DNA of 33,915 nucleotides from Saksenaea vasiformis B4078 (taxonomy: Eukaryota; Mucoromycota; Mucoromycetes; Mucorales; Saksenaeaceae). The notes under the pieces are model-generated. The model was not told where the DNA came from. It was given only the letters and a program-made list of their open reading frames with translations, and ran no database searches. Location of the stretch: positions 1-33,915 of the forward strand of contig JNDT01001141.1 of NCBI GenBank assembly GCA_000697055.1. The letters are read 5' to 3'. Both the position numbers and the translations under genes were made by a program. The first letter of the stretch is position 1. Each line of letters opens with the position of its first letter. Below, piece by piece: positions 21,077 to 32,124 of the stretch.

Positions 21077-22053
21077 GCTAGCATATAACGTGTTTTGCGG
21101 GTCAATATGCGCAGAAAAGATATTTTGGACTGACGAATACGGCAACTGGGAATGAATTGTGCGCGTCACTACAATCTCCGATGTACAGCAGGACATGGTG
21201 GTCATGATCCAACCTCAGCGATTTGCATGGAAAATGGATACTTTTTGGTGGATATTCATTAGCAATTCACCACAGTCCGATACTGAGGATGACTAATGAT
21301 AAGTAGAGAATTCTCCTTATGTTCTGTACATATGTGTACGCCAATGGATTTCGGTGTTGCTGAGGAAGCTGGTGGAGCTCTTCATAGCACTGAGATTTTA
21401 GGTCTTCGGATAAGCTATGGAGAAATAGCAGAATGAAACAATGTCAAGGATTTCCAGCTCATTGAATGACGAAGGGACTTCCTTTGTCGAATGCGAACTG
21501 CGAGAGAAGCTCTGGTTTTCTTTACAAAGTATCAAAGTTCTGGATCTAAAGAATTGAGCAATACATTTATCTGCTTCTGTTGAGAATCTGGTACAGTTGC
21601 CTCCTATGTCTGCATCAAAAGACTTGATGGCCCGGCAGAAATCCATTCAACTGACCTTTTTTCCTATTAGGAGTTTGGCTCCAGACCAAGCGTTTGGAGG
21701 GTAGTAACAATCTCTTATTTCACAGTTGTGAATAGTTATCTACAGCGGTCCCCGTTTATCTTTTATTGAGCTTCAGCTGGCCTTCGATGGTTGAAACTAC
21801 AGTTCTGGAGGGACATTGCATTTTGTATGGATTGTCACGGGTGCCTCATTCAATGAGGCAGAAGAATGGTGCCGCAAAATTTGGGTTGCAGCTATTGCCT
21901 TTTCGAGGAAGATATGCTATGGGAAGAAGTCTCGCATGACAGATTTTTGCTAATTACTCTTCTTTCTCTCAAGAATACCGTTCATCTCGGTAACATCTCC
22001 TAGATCCGCCATGATAATGATATCTATCATAACTTTTTCGCTATATGCGGAGA

Positions 22054-22751
22054 TCATGCCGCTTCAAAATTAATATGCGCTTCAATGCATGCCATGTCTT
22101 GAAGTGCCTGGATCCTCAGACGCGACCATAACGTTTTCCAATACTTCATATGCTCTTCAGCAACCTAAATTATACAGAGCCTCAGAATGACTGGTTTGCC
22201 ACCGTCTAATATCAATGACGTGAGGAGAACCTGGAATAAAGTCGATTCAATTTCATCCGGTTCTGTATTAACAAGATAAAATCGGAAAAAGAGAATGCTG
22301 GTGGTAGCTGAGCACGCCTTTGGTGAAAACGAAGCGTTACAGCGAAGATTTGTAACAGGCAGAAACGATCCCTCTTATATATATACTCTTACATACTTCT
22401 GAAAACCTTCAGATATCAAGAACGTGATACATCACACCCTTTGAATCTTGTCATAATCAAGGGCGTAGCAATTTTCGCACCCCATGTGGTCATCCCTTCG
22501 TTTCCGAAATCAGGCTATAATCAGCATTTGATCTGTTATTCCTTAACCAGAAAAGCTGGACTTGTCATAATAACATCCATATGTTCTGCAAGGTTAATGA
22601 TGCTGTGACACGCTAACCGAATGATATTGTGTCCATCAAACCCCTTAATAACACACGAATGTAACATTAACGGAAATAAAATGTTGTTGGACAGAAGACA
22701 ATCGGCCATTGTCGGAATAAGGTGGATTTTCAACAGCTTCGTCGAAGACAA
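22054..22751 (-). pseudogene. Remnants of an unidentified, possibly helical-repeat gene
   Basis: Minus-strand frame 22365-22054 reads as a continuous protein-like sequence (PVTNLRCNASFSPKACSA; EPDEIESTLFQVLLTSLILD; EEHMKYWKTLWSRLRIQALQ) interrupted by one in-frame TAG between LRLCII and VAEEHM. No intron of normal size removes that stop. Upstream, 22751-22536 encodes a leucine/histidine-rich segment (NNILFPLMLHSCVIKGFDGH, then NIIRLACHSIINLAEH) that looks like armadillo- or HEAT-type helices. The two are in the right order to be parts of one gene, but the joining sequence is degraded. Family identity is unknown; alternatively these are unusual but unrelated open frames. Confidence 0.35.
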
Positions 22752-23324
22752 AGACTGACAATGCTTATTAATTCATACATACATTAAGAGAGCGGATCAT
22801 AAATTCATTTGGGCAGAGCAGAACCACTTAATGCTTTACATTTTCTCACGGAGCACATGTAAAGAGGCTGATGTGGCCATATCCTCCAGGCGGAGTGTCT
22901 TGCAATCAACAAAGGGCAGATTGCTTGCATGGAAGGAAGTGGAAAGCGTTCGATATTGGGGAGAAAACACAAAGGATGACAAATACACGCTTGTAATTAG
23001 TAGAGACGCTATTCTATTCGCCAACGCGAAGTGCATTTTAAGCGGCGCAAATCATTGGAAGAGAGGGCTGAAACTTCATGTGTCGTAACAAACCGCATTG
23101 TTTTAATTTGAACTTTTCATTTAGCCCTTTATCATTTTGTAGATCTCTTTTAGAACTCTATCGCAACACTTCCTTGCTCATATATGTGGCACTTCTCGCA
23201 GCAAAAGAGGCACATGGCGGAGTTTATGGAAAATCATGCTGTTTTGGTAGATGACAAACGATGAATCAGCGACTCGGTTTCATGCACCCGATGCAGCGCG
23301 CCTGTGACTGGTCGGATAGACAGA

Positions 23325-23333
23325 ATATATATA
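23325..23333 (+). promoter_or_regulatory. TATA-like element of the eEF1B gamma gene
   Basis: The run atatatata begins 60 bp upstream of the start codon at 23385, a plausible TATA position with a short leader, as expected for a strongly expressed translation factor. Confidence 0.45.
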
Positions 23334-23384
23334 CGGTTGCGAAAAAAAGAATATGCCGCTCCTCCCAACTTTTTTCACACACCC

Positions 23385-24739
23385 ATGCCTCTTGGAGTAA
23401 GTGAAGAGAAAAAGAGACAAGACTTGAAACTAAACAATATACTAGACAATCAAATCTTATCCCAACAACCCCCGCGTCGCGAAGGCTCATATTGCTGTAA
23501 GAAAAAGAATGGTTTCCACTTGATTGTCTAACATATCTTATAGGCCGCGTACAACGGCTTGAAGTTCGACGAACAGACCATCGATTTGGCAAAGGATCGA
23601 ACACCTGAATACTACGCCAAGTTTCCTTTGGGAAAAGTCCCAGTGTTCGAGAGCAAGGAGGTGAATCTGTTTGAATCGTCTGCCATCGGCTACTATGGTA
23701 AGTCAAACGTTACTTTTTTTCCCTGCCTTACAAAAGGATTATAGCTGCTGCGCAAAAGGAAGACAGCCCTCTCTTGGGCAAGACGCCAGCCGAAAAGGCA
23801 TTGATTTTCCAGTATACTCTGTTCGCTGAAAACGAACTACATAGCCATGGGTCCCAGTGGATTTTACCACTCATTGGTATCTGGCCTTATGTTAAACCTA
23901 GCGTGGAAGCTGGTGAGAAGAATTTGAGACGAGCACTGGCCGCTTTGGACAAAATATTATTGGATAAAACATACCTTGTTGGTGAACAAGTGACATTTGC
24001 CGATATCTCGGTGGTTTGCAGTCTTGTGACGCCATTCCGCACAGTGATCGACAAGGCTTCACGCGACGAGTACAAGAACGTGACCCGCTATTTCACTACG
24101 CTGGTCGGAAAGGAACACTTTAAGGCTGCTCTCGGCGAAATTCAATTGTGTGAAACACCACTGAAATACACACCACCAAAGAAGGAGAAGAAGGAGGCAG
24201 CAGCTCCAGCCAAGAAAGAAGAGAAGACGAAGAAGGAAGCAGCTGCAGAGGAGCCTGCCAAACCTGCTCCCAAACCCAAGTCGAAACTAGACCTCTTACC
24301 TCCCTCGCCATTTATCATGGATGAATGGAAACGCATGTACTCCAACAACGACACAGATGTGGCCATGAAGTGGTTCTGGGAGCACCACGATCCAGAAGGA
24401 TACTCTTTGTGGCGTGTCGACTACAAGTACAATGATGAACTGACACTGATCTTCATGTCGAGCAATTTGATTGGTGGTTTCTTTGCTCGTCTCGAAATGG
24501 CCCGCAAATACGCTTTTGGCTCTATGGTCGTTTGTGGCGAAAACAACAACAATACCATCTCGGGTTACTTTTTGATTCGTGGCCAGGAAGTTCCATTTGA
24601 GGTGTATGATGCTGCTGACTACGATTCGTACACTTTCAAGAAGATCGAGCCCTCTGAGTATGAGGAAAAGAAGGATGAGATCTACAAATATATGGCCTGG
24701 GAGGTTGAAGGATTCCAGGATGGTAAGATTTTCAAGTAA
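23385..24739 (+). CDS. EEF1G: Translation elongation factor eEF1B gamma subunit
   Basis: Four exons, 23385-23396, 23446-23496, 23544-23697 and 23745-24739, give 403 residues (yeast homologues are about 412-415). The first coding exon has only 12 bases (MPLG), then exon 2 gives TIKSYPNNPRVAKAHIA. Residues 1-75 form the thioredoxin-like GST N-terminal domain (LGKVPVFESKEVNLFESSAI), about 83-210 the all-helical GST C-domain (KTYLVGEQVTFADISVVCSL), 217-258 a Lys/Ala/Glu/Pro-rich linker, and 260-403 the EF1G C-terminal domain, with MKWFWEHHDPEGYSLWRVDY near its start and AWEVEGFQDGKIFK at the end. The protein scaffolds the eEF1B complex that recharges eEF1A with GTP. Exon 1 was placed because ATGCCTCTTGGA is followed by a perfect donor and because the spliced N-terminus fits the family. 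Confidence 0.92.
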
Positions 24740-25117
24740 AAAGAAAAAGGAAACTTCTGGAATACTGGGAATTAGTATCCAAACTTTGTATAAAAACTAT
24801 TCAATAAAGCGATGCACTTGCGGTTACGCTTAAACGCATATAGCGAACGGTTGATCTTTGCAGAAGTGGCAAACAATCCAGTTATGACACACGGAGAAAG
24901 AGGAGAGAGCCAGAAGCATAAAATAGAAGACCGACGTATTTACGCAACCAACATATCGCGGTACCCTACGCCATATGACGCACGTTCAGATGCACACTGA
25001 GTATGTTACTAGAACGAATTCTGTCGTCAACATGTACATCAAATGTGACAATTTTATTCCATTTGTGCGGCTATTTTACAAAAAGCTAAGAAGGCGATGA
25101 TGGACTATGGAGACCTT
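24740..25117. other. Convergent intergenic region
   Basis: The region lies between the stops of eEF1B gamma (+) and the CotH gene (-). AATAAA at 24802-24807 is the likely polyadenylation signal of eEF1B gamma. The ORF 24812-25000 is unsupported. Confidence 0.55.
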
Positions 25118-26993
25118 TTAAGATTGAGTAGCGTTGAAATGGGCAAGCGTTGCTTCACTTTGACGTCTAAACCATTCCTTAACGCCAGCCAAGGATATAT
25201 CCAGGTTAGTACCGTTTACCGCGGCTTCAAATTCGATATGGCCACGAGTAGCCATGTGTATAATTGTGTTTGGGTCCAACGGAGGAGGGATAGTTGAGGG
25301 ATCAATCTTCTGCGATCCATCGTCCTCGCCGGTCTGGGTCGGGTGAGGATTTGCTTGAGGGACGGTCTTGTCCCATGCAACATCTTCTCTGATCATGTTG
25401 GACAGGTCATCGATGCGCTGATCTAGAACCTTTGGATTGACGAGCTCCTTAGTAAGTTTGACTAGCAACTGTTCAAATCGTGTCTTGAGCTCTGGGACAC
25501 CGGTGAAGTTTAGCAATGGGCGATCCATAGAGAAACCAGGGAATTGTCTGTAATCGCCGGTCCACATATCATTGATCTTAACCGTGGTCGATCCAAGGCT
25601 AAGATCCACGTCGGAAGGCAAGTATACTATTTTATTGGATTTGGTATCGTAGTACATGTAGTAGTTATCTACGATAGCGACATAGCCGTCTGAAAATCCG
25701 AGCAAGATCTCAAGGGCCATACTGTTAAAAGAGATTTAGTAGCTTGCTACAACCAGTAAAACATAATACATACTTGCGAATGACACTTTCGACATCGACA
25801 TGCTCTTCCCAAGCCTTGACATCCGCAGGTCCTTGTGTCAAGAATCGAGTAAGTTCCATTAGTTTTGTGTAGTCCGCTGGGCCATCTTTTGGCGGCTCCT
25901 TTATTCTATAAGCTCCATCGGCGTAGGCTGTCTCATTATCACCACGATAGGCAAGGTCAGAGAAGGATTCAGTTTCGGGAGACATAGACATGCCCTGGTA
26001 TAGAACACCTTGGTCGAATTTTTCACCTCCAGCAAATTCATTCCTCAGCCAAGGGTTTTTGTAGTTTTCGATAAAACCATAGAGCCCCATTGGTTGGTCG
26101 TTAAAGAACACTCTACAAACGGTGATCAGGCACAGTGCTTCAAAAAGTCCGCTGTTTACGTTACCTGGCATAAGAGAAACCGGTGGTGGCGACACCAGAA
26201 GATTGAAGAATGTCATAGACAATTTGCTCTCGTAGGTAGGATGGATCAGAAACCATAGAGCGCAACTTGAGTCTACGGTAACCGCGGAACTTCCGTTTGT
26301 CTCCGATTTTCAGATTGTAGGCGAATTTTGGTGCCCAGCGAGAACCACGGCCTCCGAGGTGAATCTTCACATTATTTATTTGTTCGATCTTGTTTTGGCT
26401 GCAAGACGTGTAAATAAGCAGATAAGCCGAATTCCCACTTGCCTTACCTAATGTATGTCATATTAGTGAGAATCTTGTTATCGCCAGTTGAGTTTTTGTG
26501 CATCAGATCGATCTCGGCTTGACTACCGGAAAAGTGCAATGTGGGGATCTGACCATCAATATGGAGATCTGTTTTGATGCGATTGATTATTGGTAACGGA
26601 GGAAGGACATTTGGTAATTTCGCGATATTCATGGTATTCCAGGTACGGTTGTAAAACTCATAAGGTGTGTCATCCTTCGCGACGGAACGTGTAAATGGCT
26701 CTTTCTCGACAATCTGGTTGCCTTTCAACTTGACATAGGTATATCCTTTGGTAGCTTCCGGAGCTTCACCGGTAAAGACAATCGGGCATTCCGATGATAG
26801 ACTCAAGGGGAAGGTGGTATCGTCAACGGTGACACCCAAAGTCTGTTGGTCACCTGCTGGAGAAATGACATGATAGGTGACATTTCGGCCGTAAGCTACT
26901 GAAGAAAGTAGGCACGCCGCAACTAAGAAGTGATCTTGTCAGAAACCCATTGTAAGAGACCATTAGCTTACTTAAACCCTTTTTCACTAGCAT
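25118..26993 (-). CDS. Secreted CotH-family (spore-coat kinase-like) protein
   Basis: Five exons, 26993-26972, 26922-26448, 26398-26165, 26112-25774 and 25721-25118, give 557 residues. An N-terminal signal peptide (about 1-19, MLVKKGLIAACLLSSVAYG, completed by splicing) leads to a beta-rich N-domain and then the CotH fold: LGGRGSRWAPKFAYNLKI, RLKLRSMVSDPSYLREQIVY, RVFFNDQPMGLYGFIENYKN, a DGY followed by YLPSDVDLSLG, where the paired acidic residues of the pseudokinase-like active site are expected. Bacterial CotH phosphorylates spore-coat proteins; in Mucorales CotH proteins are secreted or surface proteins, some acting in host-cell adhesion. Here the C-terminus ends LAHFNATQS without a hydrophobic tail, so no GPI anchor is predicted, and the stretch after DGY does not resemble the receptor-binding motif reported for the best-known adhesin member. 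Several N-glycosylation sequons are present. Substrate unknown. Confidence 0.88.
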
Positions 26994-28489
26994 TGATGTG
27001 ATTAATATACCTGTCAACGGAAAGTGATGATCGTTTAAATACTTTGAGTGCTTTCCTTTTTAGGATGGAATAGACCGCGCTGTGCCTTAGCATGATTTCT
27101 GACTTCATCAAAGATTAAAAGATCCCGAACCAATAGCCAATCGATACTACTCCTTTCGTTTTTAGCGTGCTCTGTTTAGCACCAGTTTAAGGAAAGCTTT
27201 GCGTTGCTTCAAAAGATGACAAATACTTGACACTAGAGAAGAGCAGCAACGAACAGGTCTGATCTCACGGAAACTCAAAGCTAAATGCCCAAAAATGGAA
27301 AGGTGTCTCCCATATGATGCCGACTACGCGCAAACATCGATAGTTGGAACGCTAGCATAGCATACAAAGCTTCTTTGTTTTTCCTAATACATGCTGGCTG
27401 AACAATTATGATCAGCACAACTAGATCAGGGAGAAAGTAAACGCAAATAAATATCAAACGTAGGTCGCCTTACATCTCTTGTACAGCCACATTCAACGTA
27501 GTACCCGAATTTCGGTATTTTTGGTTTCCGTCAGGTAAAGAATTGCCACAAATAGAGAACCCTTTCCAAGTACTACTTCATGCGCAAAGCTAGTGGAAGC
27601 GGCGCTTGTTTACCCGGGATGTCGTTTTGTTGTTATCCTCTAGGGATTCGTAAGAGCACTAGCATTTCCCTCAATCGATTGCTGCAAGGTCTATTCCTCA
27701 CGGAAGAGGTACATTTACAAGTACCGTGCCACGCCAATATCAGCTAGCCGCAGATGCCATGATCCTCTGCACTTACTTTGAAACGTCTGTATTATCTGGG
27801 TATATTTGACTAAGCTTGTAGTTCTCCATATCCATATACGACTACGTGGTGCGAAATACAGATATCATCCCTTTATGGAACACGGGCTACGTTCGTAAGT
27901 CGTCATTGACTACTAAACGAGATCCGAAATACACAAGACAGCTTTCGGTTTAAACTGAAAGACAGCCCTAGTGTTGGCTGTCCACTTGCAGTTTAGAGTC
28001 AAAGTGTAAGCAGCCGCCAAGGGTTCTTTTATTTAACGTAATACTACCTTGAGAGCCATGAAGATCTATTAATGTAAAATACCTTGGGAGTACGATGTGT
28101 TTCGAAAAAGATCGATATTTCACCTCCAAAGATTGAACCACTTCTCAAAGCTGCGTTGTGCAATCCTAATACGCCCGTCGCCATTTCGAAAGAGGAACAT
28201 GAAAGAAAGTGGAAGTGGGGAAAAGCCGATTAGCTATTGTACGGTATCACTGTTTCTCTGATACCATCCATCTGCAAATCCAGGAGAACAGGTAGCTCTT
28301 CTGTCTTATCCTATGATCAACCCAAGTACTTCCGATTCATCGAGGTCATTGCAAAGGTAGCATAAAGACAGGTATGTAAGTTCATTACAATATATCAATG
28401 TAGCATGCTAACGCAACGGATTCATTTATGCTATTCGCCACTTTACAAAATCAGAGCAAGGAAAAGAGGAGAGATAAGGGAATAACAGT
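26994..28489. other. Spacer between the two CotH loci
   Basis: No ORF of interest and no recognisable exon on either strand. The 5' flank of the intact CotH gene lies at its left end. A palindrome/hairpin pair occurs at 27941-27994 (described separately). Confidence 0.5.
27941..27994. repeat. Overlapping palindrome and hairpin
   Basis: A near-palindrome centred on gtttaaac (27941-27960, ctttcggtttaaactgaaag, two mismatched positions) overlaps a second inverted repeat: aaactg/cagttt outside and gacagcc/ggctgtc inside an 8-base loop (27952-27994). The two structures share bases, so only one could form at a time. It could be a short remnant of a mobile-element end; there is no direct evidence for function. 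Confidence 0.6.
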
Positions 28490-29705
28490 TTAAGATCGAG
28501 CAGCGTCATTGAAATGAGCAAGCGTTGCTCCGTTTTGACGTTGAAACCATTCCTGAACGCCAGCCAAGGAGATACCGAAGACGGTGCCATTCACTGCCTC
28601 TTCAAAGGTAACGTTGGCTCGAATCCCCATGTTTATGATTGTAGGCGCATCCAACGGAGGAGAAATCGAGGAAGGATCGACCTTTGGCGGGCCACCGGGC
28701 TCGCCATTCTTTGGTGGGTTGGGATTCGCCTTAGACGACACTTTATCCCATGCGACATCTTCTCTGACCATGTTGGCCAAATCATCGATGCGCTGATTTA
28801 ACATATTGGGATTGATAATCTCTTTGGTAAGTCTGACTAACAACTGTTCAAAGCGCCTTTTGAACTCTGGGACGCTTGTGAAGCTTAATAATGGGCGTGT
28901 CACGGAGAACCCAGGAAATTGTGTGTAATTGCCGGTCCACATGTCGTTGAGCTTGACCATGGTTGCTTCAAAACTAAGGTTTACATCAGATGGCAAGTAA
29001 CCCGTCTTCTTGGACTTCGTACTGTAGTATACATAGTAATTACCCAAATTATCAATATAACTACCGAACATCCGAGCATGACTTCAGGTGCCATACTATT
29101 CCCGATTGTTAGTAGCCTGATACAATTAGCAAAGTGCTAGTTCATACTTGCGAATGACACGTTCAATGTCCACATGCTCTTCCGAGGCTTTGACAGTGGC
29201 GGGTCTCTCTGTCAGGAATCGAGAAATTTTCATCAACTTGGTATAATCAGGTTGTCCTTCCTTTGGTGTCTCTTTAATTCTGTAGGCACCATCAGCATAG
29301 GCTTCTCATTAGCACCACGATAGACAAGGCCAGGATGGGAACCAGTTGTGAAAGAGTCACACACCCCTTGATACAAAATACACTGATCGAACTTTGTATC
29401 TCCAACGAACTTATTCTGTAGCCAAAGATTCTTGTAGTTTTCGAGTTCCAAAAACCGGTTGTTGACGAACACTATAGGGGGAGATCAGCAACAATTCTTC
29501 AAAGAGACCACTTTTTCTGTTACCTAACGTAAGGGATGTCGGTAGTGGCAATACCAGAAGCTTGCAGATTATCATAGATAAGTTTTTCTCGTAGGTATGA
29601 TAAATCAGAAATCAAAGAGCGTTGTAGACGCTGTTGTTTTTCGAAAGAAGTTCTTATATAACTTTCAGCGTATTGATAGAACCTGACGAATGAGAGAGGA
29701 AACAA
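28490..29705 (-). pseudogene. Truncated, frameshifted CotH copy
   Basis: Clear paralogue of the CotH gene at 25118 in the same orientation, sharing intron positions (for example CGC-AA/gtatg at 29148). Lesions seen by alignment: the signal peptide and N-domain are missing or unrecognisable upstream of about 29705; the exon after the intron near 29470 lacks one base at its acceptor; a 12-base deletion removes the GLYG segment; one base is missing near 29305 (after AATGAGA); and one base is missing near 29065, within the DGY catalytic motif. The 3' frame 29071-28490 is still open for 193 codons with the same C-terminal architecture, ending HFNDAARS. It cannot encode a full CotH protein. A truncated product from the open 3' frame is conceivable but lacks a signal peptide. 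Confidence 0.85.
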
Positions 29706-32075
29706 AGAGTTTTAACAATTATTCAATCTGCTGTTGTTCAAAGACATTACTTCACTCATCTCCTGTTTTTCTGCGACTCTATTGATTTTCGGCAGTGATA
29801 ACTATAAAAGACAAAAATATGACCAAACTATTGAAATATAAAAAGATCATGGAGATTACAATGTAACTTGAGTGTACGGTATCCACAGAATCCTTGCTTA
29901 TCTGCAATTTACCATTGCCAGAGGACAGGAATGTAAACTTATTTAATGAGAAGTGAGCGATTCTCTGTACAGTTTTATGATGAATATGGAAATTATATGG
30001 TAACATGTAAAATAACGGTATAGGAGTAATGGAGAGAAGATGAAGCTAATATGATCACTGTCTGGTATGAATTCTTTTTGTGCTTCTTTCTTCAATGGTA
30101 CTTCTCGCTTAAGTCATCACCAAGCAGTTGTACCCAGTTGTTCTTTGTAAGCACATCTTCCGGATGGTTGACCTCCTGGCACAGGCGTACTAATCTGGTA
30201 ATTTCGATGTTGGATAGTTGGTCTGTCTCGTGTATATTGTGTTTGTTGTCAATTTTGTCAAGATCCTGCATTATACCTTTCCCGCGGCTATCATTTCTCA
30301 GCAACGGATCATTTTGACTGTATATATTACGTCTTTCTTGCAAGAAGCTCGTTGATACCCTCTGCTGGAGGGCCTGAAGTTGGGCTGAGAAAGCCCGATT
30401 TCCGGCCCCGTAAGCCTGGGCCCAAACAGAGTGGCCCAGTGCAACAAGTCCGAACCCAGTTAAGACCCGCCCATTACAAGCCCTATCTGGAGTAGATCCG
30501 CTGATTAATTCTGGACGCGTTAGATATCTATTTATTATGTAATTCGTACAGAAGCTGTATAATCCTTGTTGCTATATGAAGTATAAGCTGTCTATCTACG
30601 ATCTATGAAATTTTCCAGGTATATTGTCTCCTGATTGCAATGTTGCATCTATGAAGAGGCCACATTTATGCTAAGAAAGGTTTATATGTATATATATGCT
30701 ATTAATGTACTAGCTATGAGAAAGTACACTTCTACTTGTGTAAAACTTGGTGCGCAGTTAGGCGCATGACTTATTCAAGGAACGTCAAGGTGCGCTTGTA
30801 GTAAGTAAGCTGATTGCGAATGTAGTATATGTAGACCGTCGTAGAATTTATCCTATCGAAATGTATTCCATCATAGGGAGATTGAGATTAACGTACCTCT
30901 ATTTACAGTGATCTTCTCCATATTGGACCACAGACTATGCTCAATCTCTAATCCATAGAGACATCACCGAGAACATTAACAAGGCGGCACTGATACAGTA
31001 GTAATTGCTATCATAGACGCCCACCAACGAGAAAAACTTTTGCTAAAATCTGGATACCGAATAGACCGAATAAATGTAAATAGGCAGACAAATGGAATGA
31101 AGTAAAGATATCCAACAGTCTCAAAGACTTTTATTCGTTTATTTTTTGTTAAACTCATTCAAGTACCTCAGAGAAAAGTATCAAAGCTATCCTGGCTGAT
31201 GTCGAAAAGGGGGTTTCGGGACGTTTTTAATGACTTAAAACATATCAGTTTCAGAGTTACATATGAACTTTTCTTGCTGAGCCCGTTCTACTCAGCTCCC
31301 ACGATGTACTTTCCTCCACTACTGCCAATAGGAGCAGTATGTTCTGGCCCTCTAATTAAACTGCACAAAAGCGCGCCTTTACGGGTTTCCACTATGGCAT
31401 TAACACATCCTTAGATAGACGTCATGGCCTTAATTTATTAAATAGAAATGGTGCCGTGCTTATGTGTGTAGTGATCCGAAAGAAGGCTTGTTTTCTTTCT
31501 TATCCATCGTGCGCCGATTGTAAATCAACACATATGAAATGCAGAAGGTTTTGAGCTTCTAGTCTCGAACCCGAGTTTCAGTCGGTACGCGTGCGTCTGT
31601 TTCTCATTAATAACAGTTCCTAACCAACTCCATGAGTGCTCTTTGTTCTTATCCAATATGATTTGTAAGAAGGATATTTGACTCGTATAGTCTTGCTATA
31701 ATACATCACATAACATCAACTTGCGAGTGATAACGTATTATCAAATGCTGACATTATACTCGAGTAGCCCAGTTACGGGTAAGCGCGTCCCTTGAATTTT
31801 AATGCCTTCCGCTAGTACTCCGCACCGATATCTTCCCAGTATATGTCCCTCCGACATCCATATGAAGAAACTGGCTTGCTACACCTGACCATGCGCCACC
31901 TCCAGGTACTTGATCTGAGTATTAAACTCAGCGCTGGTCTTTTGTCATTGGTGCTTGAGATTGCAGAAATCAAAAGTTTCTTTTTGATCTCTGAGTGTCA
32001 TGTAATGAGCTGCATCTATTCTCCGCTGGTGTCTTCTTACTTTTCTTTACCGCTTTGACATTAGATCTGTATCAA
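29706..32075. other. Gene-poor region with a GC-rich island
   Basis: Mostly AT-rich with short unassigned ORFs. A GC-rich island at about 30360-30520 is open on both strands. The minus frame runs without a stop from about 30575 to 30092 but lacks an ATG near its start, and includes GLVALGHSVWAQAYGAGNRA. The plus frame encodes a basic, proline-rich stretch (RKPDFRPRKPGPKQSGPVQQ) ending in a stop at about 30500. I cannot assign either. ORFs at 30976-31158, 31199-31414 and 31843-32058 are unsupported. Confidence 0.4.
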
Positions 32076-32083
32076 TATAAAAG
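32076..32083 (+). promoter_or_regulatory. TATA box of the LysM gene
   Basis: tataaaag at 32076-32083 begins 49 bp upstream of the LysM protein start codon (32125). This leaves a very short leader, consistent with a TATA-driven, inducible gene. Confidence 0.6.
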
Positions 32084-32124
32084 AAGAGGATGTCCGAGGC
32101 TCTTTTTCATTATCTACTTCGCCT

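Larger units (their letters stand above)
21206..23384. other. Decayed coding fragments; eEF1B gamma promoter at right
   Basis: Several partial reading frames look protein-like but are broken by stops. On plus, about 21430-21560, a leucine-rich fragment with SLQSIKVLDLKN precedes a stop, and VENLVQLPP lies further on in the same region. On minus, fragments are described separately (22054-22751). The ORF 22831-23088 (+) overlaps a minus-strand ORF of similar quality (22836-23036), and neither is assignable. The last 100 bp form the promoter of the elongation factor gene. Confidence 0.4.

Noticed and set aside
21077..21205. 43-residue N-terminal extension of CSN6 from ATG 21205
   Set aside because: It has no similarity to CSN6 and makes the protein longer than the family. 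Starting at 21076 gives 326 residues. Not excluded; transcript data would decide.
24120..24366. Minus-strand ORFs opposite the eEF1B gamma linker
   Set aside because: They are antisense to the Lys/Ala-rich linker of a well-supported gene; composition explains the open frames.
31555..31590. tctcgaacccgag, resembling a tRNA T-arm on the minus strand
   Set aside because: The adjoining sequence does not pair into a tRNA cloverleaf; it is only a short local palindrome.
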